A DNA stretch of 25,244 bases, taken from contig SFQZ01000038.1 in NCBI GenBank assembly GCA_004562915.1, positions 1-25,244 of the forward strand, written 5' to 3'. Positions within the stretch are counted from its first letter, which is position 1, and the number at the start of each line of letters is the position of its first letter. The translations under genes were made by a program, and so were the position numbers. This document shows, in pieces, positions 7,375 to 14,784 of the stretch. The stretch comes from a bacterium. Its GTDB lineage: Bacteria; Bacillota_A; Clostridia; Lachnospirales; Lachnospiraceae. Below the pieces are notes generated by a model. The model had not been told where the DNA came from, searched no databases, and saw only the letters and a program-made list of their open reading frames with translations.

Positions 7375-7385
7375 AAGGAGGAATT

Positions 7386-8090
7386 ATGAGAGTACCGAAT
7401 CACATAGCCATCATTCTGGATGGAAACGGAAGATGGGCAAAGAGTAAAGGAATGCCCAGAAATTATGGTCACATAAAGGGCTGTGAAAATCTGGAATACA
7501 TTTGTGAAGTCGCAAAAGAATTAGGAGTAAAATATCTGACGGTGTATGCATTTTCTACGGAAAACTGGAAACGGTCCAGAGAAGAAGTGGAAGGGCTGAT
7601 GAATCTGTTTCGGAACTATCTGAAGAAATGTATAAAAATTTCCAAGAAAAATAATATGAGAGTCCGGGTGATCGGTGACCCTTCTGCTTTTGACGAAGAT
7701 ATCCAGACGAAGATCCGGGAATTGGAAGAATTTTCAAAGGATTTTGACGAATTACATTTTCAGATTGCATTAAACTATGGCAGCAGGGATGAAATTACCC
7801 GCGCTGTGAACCGGATGTTGGAAGATCAGAGGAAAGGTGTTCTTACAGGACCTGTGACGGAGAGTACGATTTCTGATTATCTTGATACGGCAGGAATTCC
7901 GGATCCGGATCTTATGATACGTACCAGCGGAGAACTGAGACTTTCCAATTATCTTCTCTGGCAGCTGGCTTATACAGAGTTTTATTTTATAGATGTACCA
8001 TGGCCGGATTTTAAGAAAGATGAATTGGTAAAAGCGATTGAAAAATATAATGAAAGAGACCGGAGGTACGGCGGAGTAAAGGAGGAGTAG
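7386..8090 (+). CDS. uppS: Undecaprenyl diphosphate synthase
   Basis: Cis-prenyltransferase that adds isopentenyl diphosphate units to farnesyl diphosphate. The product is C55-PP, the lipid carrier for peptidoglycan and teichoic acid. The 234 residues are typical. The diphosphate-binding loop HIAIILDGNGRWA contains the catalytic D12; FSTENWKRSREEV and the C-terminal IRTSGELRLSNYLLWQ and ERDRRYGG motifs are all conserved. Start ATG 7386 has AAGGAGG 4-5 nt upstream, a slightly tight spacing. The gene ends 4 nt before cdsA, and its last codons carry the cdsA ribosome binding site. dxr, a precursor-pathway gene, lies in the same cluster. Confidence 0.97.
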   Translation: MRVPNHIAIILDGNGRWAKSKGMPRNYGHIKGCENLEYICEVAKELGVKYLTVYAFSTENWKRSREEVEGLMNLFRNYLKKCIKISKKNNMRVRVIGDPSAFDEDIQTKIRELEEFSKDFDELHFQIALNYGSRDEITRAVNRMLEDQRKGVLTGPVTESTISDYLDTAGIPDPDLMIRTSGELRLSNYLLWQLAYTEFYFIDVPWPDFKKDELVKAIEKYNERDRRYGGVKEE

Positions 8091-8094
8091 GAAG

Positions 8095-8904
8095 ATGTTT
8101 ATGACGAGACTTTTGAGTGGAATCGTACTGGTGATTATTGCTCTGGCAACGATTATCTGCGGCGGACCGGTACTGTTTATTACATTGCTCTGTGTATCCC
8201 TGATTGGTATGCAGGAGTTATATAAAGCCGTTAGTGTAAGAAAAGACGAGTTTAATCTACTGGAAATCATCAGTTATATCAGTGTGATTATATATTATCT
8301 GTCGGTGTGGCTGCTGCCGACACAGTATCATCTGCCTTTTTTGATTCTTGGGGTATTGTTGATAATGTCGGTGTATGTATTTACATATCCCAAATATCAG
8401 ACAGGACAGATCGTTTCGGCATTTTTTGGGATCGTCTATGTGGGTGTGATGTTGTCTTATGTGCTTCAGACCAGAATGCTTGAGGGAGGTGCGTTTCTGG
8501 TATGGCTGATTTTCCTTTGCTCCTGGGGTTGTGATACCTGTGCATACTGCGTAGGAGTTCTGATTGGAAAACATAAGATGGCACCGGTACTCAGTCCTAA
8601 GAAATCCATTGAGGGTGCTGTAGGCGGTGTAGTGGGAGCTGCCCTTCTTGGTGCATTGTATGCGTGGGCAATCTCCGGATATAATCCAAATTCTGCTCAT
8701 ACGCCGCTGATTTACGCAATGATCTGTGCGGTAGGTGCTCTGGTATCCATGATCGGGGATCTGGCGGCATCTGCCATTAAGAGACAGCAGAATATTAAAG
8801 ATTATGGAACTTTAATTCCCGGTCACGGAGGAATTCTGGACCGATTTGACAGCGTGATTTTTACAGCACCGATTATTTATTTTCTGGCAATTACATTGAT
8901 TTGA
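8095..8904 (+). CDS. cdsA: Phosphatidate cytidylyltransferase (CDP-diacylglycerol synthase)
   Basis: Integral membrane enzyme that makes CDP-diacylglycerol from phosphatidic acid and CTP, the branch point for phosphatidylglycerol and cardiolipin. The 269 residues carry about eight hydrophobic helices. The C-terminal family signature is clear: LSPKKSIEGAVGG (about 165-177), then IGDLAASAIKRQQNIKDYG and IPGHGGILDRFDS, with the Mg-binding Asp residues in GDL and DRFDS. GGAGGAG lies 7 nt before ATG 8095. A second in-frame ATG at 8101 is possible. It ends 17 nt before dxr. Confidence 0.95.
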   Translation: MFMTRLLSGIVLVIIALATIICGGPVLFITLLCVSLIGMQELYKAVSVRKDEFNLLEIISYISVIIYYLSVWLLPTQYHLPFLILGVLLIMSVYVFTYPKYQTGQIVSAFFGIVYVGVMLSYVLQTRMLEGGAFLVWLIFLCSWGCDTCAYCVGVLIGKHKMAPVLSPKKSIEGAVGGVVGAALLGALYAWAISGYNPNSAHTPLIYAMICAVGALVSMIGDLAASAIKRQQNIKDYGTLIPGHGGILDRFDSVIFTAPIIYFLAITLI

Positions 8905-8921
8905 ATATAAAGGGGAAAACT

Positions 8922-10073
8922 ATGGGAAAAACCATTGCAATTTTGGGTTCTACAGGTTCTATTGGCACACAGACACTGGAAGTGGTAAGGGAAAATGGTG
9001 ATATTCAAGTGGCGGCACTGAGCGCCGGAGCCAATATTTCTCTTCTGGAAAAACAAATCCGGGAGTTTCGTCCCCGTCTTGTGGCAGTCTGGGATAAGGA
9101 AAAAGCGACGGAATTGAAAACTAAAGTGGCAGATCTGAATGTGGAAGTGGTCAGCGGCATGGATGGACTTCTGAAACTGGCGGTTCTCCCTGAGGCGGAT
9201 ATTCTGGTAACGGCCATTGTGGGAATGATCGGTATCCGTCCTACCATTGCAGCCATTCAAGCGGGAAAAGATATAGCATTGGCAAATAAAGAAACACTTG
9301 TGACAGCCGGACATTTAATCATGCCGCTTGCCAGGACCAACGGGGTTAAGATACTTCCTGTGGACAGCGAGCATAGTGCTATTTTTCAGGCAATACAGGG
9401 ATCTGAACAGAAAGAGATACACAAATTGTTGATCACAGCTTCCGGAGGACCTTTCCGAGGTAAAAAGCGTAAAGAGCTGGAACATGTGCAGGTGGAAGAT
9501 GCATTGAAGCATCCGAACTGGGCTATGGGGAGAAAAATCACCATAGATTCAGCCACACTTGTCAATAAAGGTTTGGAGGTCATGGAAGCCAGATGGTTGT
9601 TTGATGTGGAGCTGGATCAGATCCAGGTTGTGGTACAGCCCAAAAGTATCATTCATTCTATGGTAGAATTTGTGGATGGGGCTGTGCTGGCGCAGCTGGG
9701 TACACCGGACATGAAGCTTCCGATTCAGTACGCACTTTATTATCCGGAAAGAAGATATCTTCCGGGAGAGCGCTTGGATTTTTCTGTATTGAAAGAAATT
9801 ACATTTGATAACCCGGATATGGAAACGTTCCGTGGGCTGCCTCTCGCTATCCAGGCATCCCGCCTTGGCGGCAGCATGCCAACTGTGTTTAATGCGGCAA
9901 ATGAGAGAGCAGTGGCAAAATTTTTGAATAAAGAAGTCGGATTTCTGGATATTTACAGGATTATTGAGGAATCTATGCAGCGGCATGAAATAATTGAAAA
10001 TCCTGAACTGGAGCAGATCCTTGAGACAGAAGAGAAGACATATGAGTGGATTGAAAGCAGGTGGAAAGATTGA
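8922..10073 (+). CDS. dxr: 1-deoxy-D-xylulose 5-phosphate reductoisomerase
   Basis: Converts DXP to 2-C-methylerythritol 4-phosphate with NADPH and a divalent metal, the committed step of the MEP isoprenoid pathway. The 383 residues fit the family. In order: the NADPH-binding GSTGSIGTQTLEVV (from about residue 8), ALANKETLVTAG, the metal-binding LPVDSEHSAIFQ, the substrate loop ITASGGPFR, HPNWAMGRKITIDSATL with NKGLEVMEA, and QPKSIIHSMVEF. ATG 8922 is chosen because AAAGGGG lies 6 nt upstream and the protein then starts directly in the first beta strand (MGKTIAILG). A TTG at 8901 would overlap cdsA but lacks a ribosome binding site. Supplying IPP to the neighbouring UppS is the clear functional link. 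Confidence 0.97.
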   Translation: MGKTIAILGSTGSIGTQTLEVVRENGDIQVAALSAGANISLLEKQIREFRPRLVAVWDKEKATELKTKVADLNVEVVSGMDGLLKLAVLPEADILVTAIVGMIGIRPTIAAIQAGKDIALANKETLVTAGHLIMPLARTNGVKILPVDSEHSAIFQAIQGSEQKEIHKLLITASGGPFRGKKRKELEHVQVEDALKHPNWAMGRKITIDSATLVNKGLEVMEARWLFDVELDQIQVVVQPKSIIHSMVEFVDGAVLAQLGTPDMKLPIQYALYYPERRYLPGERLDFSVLKEITFDNPDMETFRGLPLAIQASRLGGSMPTVFNAANERAVAKFLNKEVGFLDIYRIIEESMQRHEIIENPELEQILETEEKTYEWIESRWKD

Positions 10074-11356
10074 GTATTATAATAGCAGCTCTGATTTTGG
10101 GAATCGTAATTATTATTCATGAGCTGGGACATTTTCTTCTGGCAAAACTGAATGGTATTGCAGTAGAAGAATTTTCTGTGGGTATGGGTCCAAGATTGTT
10201 ATCCACAGAGAAAGGCGGCACAAGGTATTCACTGAAGGCGATTCCATTTGGCGGTTCCTGTATGATGCGGGGAGAGGATGAAGATGATGATACGGAAGGA
10301 AGTTTCAACAGTAAATCTGTTCCGCGCAGGATGTCTGTTATTGCGGCGGGACCGATCTTTAACTTTATTCTGGCATTTTTCGGAGCCATGATCATCATCA
10401 GTGTTATTGGATATGATCCGCCGGAGATTCTGGAAGTAGCGGAAGGCTCTCCGGAATCGGAAGCCGGTCTTCAGGCAGGAGATGTGATCACGGAGTTTGA
10501 TGGTAAATCCATTTATCTTTCCAGGGAATTGTACACGTATCTGAATCTGGAAGGATTGCAGGATAAAGATATTACGGTCTCATTTTTACGTGACGGAGAA
10601 GAACATACTATCCACTATCATCCGAAGACACAGGAAAGATATATGCTTGGATTCAGTTATAACCCGACAGAGGAACAGCCGCAGATTCTGTCATTGGTAC
10701 AGGGAGGTGTGCTGCAGAAAGCCGGTCTGAAAGAAGGCGATTACATTTATGCGATTGATGGCAATGTATTGAAGACCGGAACAGAGCTGAATGGTTATTT
10801 TATGGAACATCCACTGGATGATCAGTCATTGACACTTACGTATCTCAGAGATGGATTGGAATATGATGTAGAGGTGACGCCGGAATCTGTCAATTATGTG
10901 GAGCAGGGATTCCGTTATAATTTAGGACGTGTGAAAACGACTCCTTTGGGAGTGATCAAATATAGTGCCCTGGAAGTAAAATACTGGATTGGAACAACAA
11001 TCGAAGGATTCAAAATGCTCTTTACTGGAAAAATCGGAATGGAGAGTATGTCGGGACCCGTAGGTGTAGTAAATGTGATCGGTGATGCCTATGAAGAGAG
11101 TAAGAGTGAAGGAACACTGATCACATGGCTTACGATGATCAATATGATGATATTGATCTCTGCCAATCTTGGTGTTGTTAACCTGTTTCCGCTGCCGGCT
11201 CTGGACGGAGGACGTCTGGTATTTCTGATCATTGAAGGTCTCCGCGGCAAACCAGTCAATCGGGAAGCGGAAGGTATGGTACATTTTGCCGGACTTCTTC
11301 TTTTGATGGCTTTGCTGGTATTTGTTACCTTCAGTGATGTGCGCGGATTGTTCTGA
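10070..11356 (+). CDS. rseP: RseP/RasP-type site-2 membrane metalloprotease
   Basis: Intramembrane zinc protease that cleaves anti-sigma factors and remnant signal peptides. The 428 residues contain the HELGH zinc motif in the first transmembrane helix and a late NLFPLPALDGGRLVF segment, whose Asp is the third metal ligand. Between them are two PDZ-like modules: about 118-180 (SPESEAGLQAGDVITEFDGK) and about 205-270 (GVLQKAGLKEGDYIYAIDGN). The start is ambiguous. TTG 10070 overlaps the dxr stop (TTGA), has AGGTGG 5 nt upstream and gives MSIIIAALIL. GTG 10061 is in frame but lacks a ribosome binding site. The uppS-cdsA-dxr-rseP order is conserved in many bacteria; the next conserved partner, ispG, is absent here. 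Confidence 0.93.
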   Translation: MSIIIAALILGIVIIIHELGHFLLAKLNGIAVEEFSVGMGPRLLSTEKGGTRYSLKAIPFGGSCMMRGEDEDDDTEGSFNSKSVPRRMSVIAAGPIFNFILAFFGAMIIISVIGYDPPEILEVAEGSPESEAGLQAGDVITEFDGKSIYLSRELYTYLNLEGLQDKDITVSFLRDGEEHTIHYHPKTQERYMLGFSYNPTEEQPQILSLVQGGVLQKAGLKEGDYIYAIDGNVLKTGTELNGYFMEHPLDDQSLTLTYLRDGLEYDVEVTPESVNYVEQGFRYNLGRVKTTPLGVIKYSALEVKYWIGTTIEGFKMLFTGKIGMESMSGPVGVVNVIGDAYEESKSEGTLITWLTMINMMILISANLGVVNLFPLPALDGGRLVFLIIEGLRGKPVNREAEGMVHFAGLLLLMALLVFVTFSDVRGLF

Positions 11357-11588
11357 ACATGATGGATTGACAGTGTTGTGGGTATATAGAAAAAAGTGTG
11401 TGAAATGATCCATTTTACGAGGAAAAACAATATATTTTTTTAGATTATCTATGTAATATTTATCTATAGAAAGTAAAACTCTCGCCAGACCCATTATTTT
11501 TGATTTTGAGGTGACTGGCGGGAGAATTATTTTGTATAGACCCAAGACGCAAGGCTAATTAAGTTTTATAAATGAAAGGATGTACTGG
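11357..11588. other. Intergenic region between rseP and the EamA transporter, with hairpin
   Basis: A 10-bp stem (11479-11488 with 11515-11524, CTCGCCAG facing CTGGCGGG) with a 26-nt AT-rich loop and the tail AATTATTTTG may terminate the rseP cluster. A TTGACA occurs at 11367-11372, but no -10 lies at the right distance. I see no gene and no recognisable riboswitch. Confidence 0.45.
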
Positions 11589-12506
11589 ATGAGAATCATG
11601 AACGGTAAATTGAAATATAATCTGATGTTGATATTGGCGGCATTGATATGGGGCAGTGCTTTTGTAGCTCAGAGTGTGGGAATGGATTATATCGGTCCTT
11701 ATACGTTTAATTCTGTTCGAAGCTTATTGGGAAGTATTATTTTACTGCCGGTAATCCGGTTTATGGATAAAGGGAAAAGTGCAGAAGAGAGAAAGAAAGA
11801 GGACAGAAAGAAAGCGGACAGGAAGGTTCTGGTAAAAGGTGGGATTTTCTGTGGAATCATACTGACATTTTCTACTTTGCTGCAGCAAATTGGGCTTGTA
11901 TATACAAGTGCCGGTAAAGCTGGTTTTATTACTGCTCTATATATTCTGATTGTCCCGATTCTGGGACTTTTTATTGGAAAGAAAGTGGGCACAAAAACCT
12001 GGATCGGAGTTGCGCTGGCAGTGGTAGGAATGTATCTGCTGTGCATTACTTCCGGTTTTTCTATCGCATTTGGGGATCTGATGGTATTATTATGTGCGTT
12101 TGTATTTTCTTTACATATACTGGCAGTAGACTATTTTTCGCCGAAAGTGGATGGAGTGAAATTATCCTGTATACAATTTTTTGTCTGTGGAATTCTGAGT
12201 GCAATTCCAATGATGATTTTTGAACAGCCACAGATGGGACAGATAATGGATGCATGGCTGCCAATTGCCTACGCGGGAATTTTATCAAGTGGTGTAGCAT
12301 ATACGCTTCAGATCATATCACAGAAACATTTGAATCCGACAGTGGCTTCTCTTCTTATGAGCCTGGAGTCTGTATTTGCAGTTCTCACCGGATGGTTGAT
12401 TTTGCATGAAAAACTGACACTAAGAGAATTCCTTGGATGCGTTCTTGTTTTTGTGGCAATCATTCTGGCACAGTTGCCGGAAAAAAAGCAGCAGGCGGCA
12501 GGATAA
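11589..12506 (+). CDS. EamA/DMT-family transporter
   Basis: A ten-helix drug/metabolite transporter-superfamily membrane protein of 305 residues with two EamA repeats (about 10-145 and 150-290). The first begins LILAALIWGSAFVAQSVGMDYIGP, a very typical EamA opening. The second carries the usual YTLQIISQKHLNPTVASLLMSLESVFAVLTGWLILHE segment. A strongly charged loop (about 57-84, many Lys, Glu and Arg) lies between helices 2 and 3. The substrate cannot be predicted; relatives export amino acids, nucleosides or other metabolites. ATG 11589 is preferred because AAAGGA ends 8 nt upstream, whereas ATG 11580 overlaps that site. The next gene follows on the same strand with no clear terminator between, so co-transcription is possible. 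Confidence 0.87.
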   Translation: MRIMNGKLKYNLMLILAALIWGSAFVAQSVGMDYIGPYTFNSVRSLLGSIILLPVIRFMDKGKSAEERKKEDRKKADRKVLVKGGIFCGIILTFSTLLQQIGLVYTSAGKAGFITALYILIVPILGLFIGKKVGTKTWIGVALAVVGMYLLCITSGFSIAFGDLMVLLCAFVFSLHILAVDYFSPKVDGVKLSCIQFFVCGILSAIPMMIFEQPQMGQIMDAWLPIAYAGILSSGVAYTLQIISQKHLNPTVASLLMSLESVFAVLTGWLILHEKLTLREFLGCVLVFVAIILAQLPEKKQQAAG

Positions 12507-12595
12507 AATTTTCGGAACGTTCTTTATTAATCCTGCATATACTGGGATGACTGGTAAAATAGAAGGTGCGTATGATCAGAGCAGGAGTAAAAGCA

Positions 12596-13834
12596 ATGCA
12601 GGAAAATCACATAGACACAGGTAAAATGCAGGTTCAGGTAAGAACGGAAGTGCAGAACCGACCGATTGCCGGGGCAAAAATTACCATATCTTATACGGGT
12701 GCACCCGAGGAAACGCTGGAGGAGGTACAGACAGATGCCAATGGACAGACGGAATTTCTGGAATTGCCGACTCCTCCGCTGGAATACAGTCTTGAACCAT
12801 CGGAAGAACAGCCATATTCGGAGTATAATATCAGAATACAGGCTCCGGGTTTTGAACCGGTGGAAATATCCGGTTCGGAACTTTTTTCCGGGGAAACCAG
12901 TATCCAGGGAGTATTGATGCAGCCTTCTGAGGAAGGGGCCTATGAAGATATTGTAATACCGGCACATACGTTGTTTGGAGAGTATCCGGAAAAAATACCG
13001 GAAGATGAGATCAAACCGACGGATACAAGCGGAGAAATCGTTCTGAGTCGGGTGGTGGTTCCTGAATATGTAGTAGTTCATGACGGAGCACCCAGTGATT
13101 CCACGGCAAAGGATTATTATGTCCGTTACAGAGATTATATTAAAAACGTAGCGTGCAGTGAAATCTATGCCACCTGGCCCCTGGAGACAATCAAGGCTAA
13201 TGTATTGGCGATCATGTCATTTACGCTGAATCGGGTATATACGGAATGGTATCGAAATAAAGGTTATGATTTTACCATTACGTCTTCTACAGCATTTGAT
13301 CATAAATGGATGCATGGAAGAAATATTTTTGACAGTATTTCAGATGTGGTGGATGAACTGTTTGAAAGTTATCTTTCAAGACCAAATGTAAGACAGCCGA
13401 TTCTGACACAGTATTGCGATGGGCAGAGAGTCAGCTGTCCGGATTGGCTTAGCCAGTGGGGCAGTAAAGCGCTGGGAGATCAGAACTATACTGCCATAGA
13501 AATTATCCGTCATTATTACGGAGACAATATGTACATTAATTCTGCTGAGGAAATATCCGGAATACCGGCTTCCTGGCCGGGATATAATCTGGATATTGGA
13601 GCGAGCGGCCTGAAAGTGCGTCAGATTCAGGAACAGCTAAATACCATTAGCCAGGTTTATACGGCGGTTCCCTCAGTGAGAGCTGACGGAATTTATGGAG
13701 AAAATACAGCCAATGCAGTCCGTGCTTTTCAGTCCGTGTTTGGATTGCCGCAGACAGGAGTAGTGGATTATCAGACATGGTATAAAATCCAGGAGATCTT
13801 CGTGGGTATAACGAGAATAGCGGAGTTGAGCTGA
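12596..13834 (+). CDS. SpoIID/LytB-like protein with carboxypeptidase-regulatory-like and peptidoglycan-binding domains
   Basis: 412 residues in three parts. Residues 10-115 look like a carboxypeptidase-regulatory/prealbumin-like beta sandwich (MQVQVRTEVQNRPIAGAKIT, then VQTDANGQTEFLELP). Residues about 155-320 resemble the SpoIID/LytB glycan-cleaving domain: ACSEIYATWPLETIKANVLA matches the SpoIID pattern SEMPASWPLEALKAQAVA, so E189 would be the catalytic acid. Residues 332-405 form a PG_binding_1 module (GASGLKVRQIQEQLN, then DGIYGENTANAVRAFQ). There is no signal peptide or transmembrane segment, which is odd for a wall-acting protein; it may act from the mother cell during sporulation or leave by lysis. 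ATG 12596 has GGAG 8 nt upstream. ATG 12572 and GTG 12566 are in-frame alternatives that still add no signal peptide. Domain calls are by eye; the SpoIID link is moderate. Confidence 0.7.
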   Translation: MQENHIDTGKMQVQVRTEVQNRPIAGAKITISYTGAPEETLEEVQTDANGQTEFLELPTPPLEYSLEPSEEQPYSEYNIRIQAPGFEPVEISGSELFSGETSIQGVLMQPSEEGAYEDIVIPAHTLFGEYPEKIPEDEIKPTDTSGEIVLSRVVVPEYVVVHDGAPSDSTAKDYYVRYRDYIKNVACSEIYATWPLETIKANVLAIMSFTLNRVYTEWYRNKGYDFTITSSTAFDHKWMHGRNIFDSISDVVDELFESYLSRPNVRQPILTQYCDGQRVSCPDWLSQWGSKALGDQNYTAIEIIRHYYGDNMYINSAEEISGIPASWPGYNLDIGASGLKVRQIQEQLNTISQVYTAVPSVRADGIYGENTANAVRAFQSVFGLPQTGVVDYQTWYKIQEIFVGITRIAELS

Positions 13835-13863
13835 TTAATTGGAAATTACTTTCTAAACAAAGA

Positions 13864-13904
13864 AAAAGCTGAAACACTTGGATGATCAAGTATTTCAGCT
13901 TTTT
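13864..13904. terminator. Terminator shared by the SpoIID-like gene and the first tRNA-Leu
   Basis: AAAAAGCTGAAACACTTG (ending 13880) pairs with CAAGTATTTCAGCTTTTT (13887-13904) with a single mismatch. A-runs and T-runs lie on both sides, so it can act on both strands. Confidence 0.88.
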
Positions 13905-13912
13905 ATCTTTAC

Positions 13913-13996
13913 TGCGGGAGATGGGACTTGAACCCACACGAGCATACACCCACAAGATCCTTAGTCTTGCCTGTCTGCCAATTCCAGCACTCCCGC
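13913..13996 (-). tRNA. tRNA-Leu (anticodon AAG), copy 1
   Basis: An 84-nt gene on the minus strand that folds into a class II tRNA. The acceptor stem GCGGGAG/CTCCCGC has discriminator A; the D arm contains AATTGGCAG; the anticodon stem CAAGA/TCTTG has loop CTAAGGA (anticodon AAG, complement of 13960-13962); there is a long variable arm and a T arm with GGTTCAAGTCC. The 3' CCA is not encoded. A34 is expected to become inosine, allowing CUU and CUC to be read. It is identical base for base to the copy at 14172-14255. The translated reading frames across it are artefacts. Confidence 0.96.
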
Positions 13997-14025
13997 AAGT
14001 GGAATAGCGAATTCCTACGATATGT

Positions 14026-14054
14026 AATATATCAAATACACAAAAGAAAGTCAA
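14026..14054 (-). promoter_or_regulatory. Promoter of tRNA-Leu copy 1
   Basis: Minus-strand -35 TTGACT (on 14049-14054), a 17-nt spacer and -10 TATATT (on 14026-14031), ending about 30 nt before the mature tRNA 5' end. Confidence 0.85.
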
Positions 14055-14137
14055 TCTTTTTTTTAAAGAACGAATTATTTTAGAAACAGATAGATGAATG
14101 GAGTTTCAATATTTGAAAATCATGAATTAATGACAAT

Positions 14138-14167
14138 AAAAAAGCCCTTGAAAATCAAGGGCTTTTT
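14138..14167 (-). terminator. Terminator of tRNA-Leu copy 2
   Basis: Stem AAGCCCTTGA/TCAAGGGCTT with a 3-nt loop, flanked by A and T runs. It lies 5 nt downstream of the tRNA copy 2 end on the minus strand, so the two tRNA genes are separate transcription units. Confidence 0.9.
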
Positions 14168-14171
14168 GAAA

Positions 14172-14255
14172 TGCGGGAGATGGGACTTGAACCCACACGA
14201 GCATACACCCACAAGATCCTTAGTCTTGCCTGTCTGCCAATTCCAGCACTCCCGC
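14172..14255 (-). tRNA. tRNA-Leu (anticodon AAG), copy 2
   Basis: 84 nt, the same sequence as the copy at 13913-13996, with the same fold and anticodon AAG; CCA is not encoded. The flanks of the two genes are unrelated: different promoter, different terminator, no shared spacer. The identity therefore stops at the tRNA boundaries. Confidence 0.96.
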
Positions 14256-14289
14256 AGTTCGTTATCGCTTTTGCCAAACGACAAGAGAT

Positions 14290-14318
14290 ACTATAACATT
14301 TTATTTTGCTTTCGTCAA
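14290..14318 (-). promoter_or_regulatory. Promoter of tRNA-Leu copy 2
   Basis: Minus-strand -35 TTGACG (on 14313-14318), a 17-nt spacer and -10 TATAGT (on 14290-14295), about 35 nt before the tRNA. Confidence 0.87.
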
Positions 14319-14359
14319 TAGCTTTTTGATTTTTTTGAAAAATTCTTTTATCAGAAATG

Positions 14360-14524
14360 TTATCCGTCTGTTTCACAAAGTGATTTGTGAGCGAGAAGGG
14401 ATGCCAGCATATCGCCAAGTGTCATAAGATCTGCAGATAGAACAGCCATTTCTTTTTCGCTGAGGCATTCGGAAAGCTGACAGGCAAGTGTAGTCAGCAA
14501 AAACAGGTTGGAACAGTTTTTCAT
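14360..14524 (-). CDS. Small DUF6774-like protein of unknown function
   Basis: A 54-residue frame starting MKNCSNLFLLTTLACQLSEC and ending LLAHKSLCETDG, with AAGGG 7 nt before the ATG on this strand and a TATAAT on 14558-14563 upstream. The shape (two or three short amphipathic helices, with an ELxLLxxxLxxLGDxLAxLLA-like second half around EMAVLSADLMTLGDMLASLL) resembles the small DUF6774 proteins I know from Lachnospiraceae; this is recognition from memory. Three Cys residues (4, 15, 20) fall in the first half and a fourth near the end. There is no signal peptide with a cleavage site; the first helix is only moderately hydrophobic. It lies just upstream of the tRNA copy 2 promoter on the same strand. 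Function unknown. Confidence 0.65.
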   Translation of the reverse strand: MKNCSNLFLLTTLACQLSECLSEKEMAVLSADLMTLGDMLASLLAHKSLCETDG

Positions 14525-14631
14525 GGGTATTCCCTTATGTTTTTAAAGATTTACTTTATTATATGCGAAAAAACTGAAAATGGATGCAAAAGAGAAGTTA
14601 TTTGCCAGATATAAAATAATAATCTTTGCTT

Positions 14632-14748
14632 GTTTGCGTATTTATGGTACAATACTATTAAAGAGTAATGCGCTGAAATCATATTCTGGAAGAGGAGATG
14701 GAAGGGCAGTACTGTGATTTCTCATTGTATTATGTCAAAGGAAATCAC
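14632..14748 (+). promoter_or_regulatory. Promoter and structured leader of the glycogen synthase gene
   Basis: Extended -10 with TG at 14645-14646 and TACAAT at 14648-14653; a weak TTGCTT lies about 16 nt upstream. The leader of about 125 nt contains a perfect 8-bp hairpin, GTGATTTC (14714-14721) / GAAATCAC (14741-14748), with a 19-nt loop, followed by the GGAGG site for glgA. No known riboswitch class is recognised. Confidence 0.5.
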
Positions 14749-14784
14749 GGGCAAATGTAACAAAGCGAAAATTGGAGGTACCGT

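Noticed and set aside
11367..11395. TTGACA as a promoter for the EamA transporter gene
   Set aside because: The nearest -10-like sequences are 10-12 nt away and nothing fits at 16-18 nt.
13647..14418. Open frames on both strands running through the two tRNA genes
   Set aside because: They translate the tRNA-Leu sequence itself (the same GSAGIGRQARLRI string appears twice) and have no ribosome binding site. The RNA genes explain the region.
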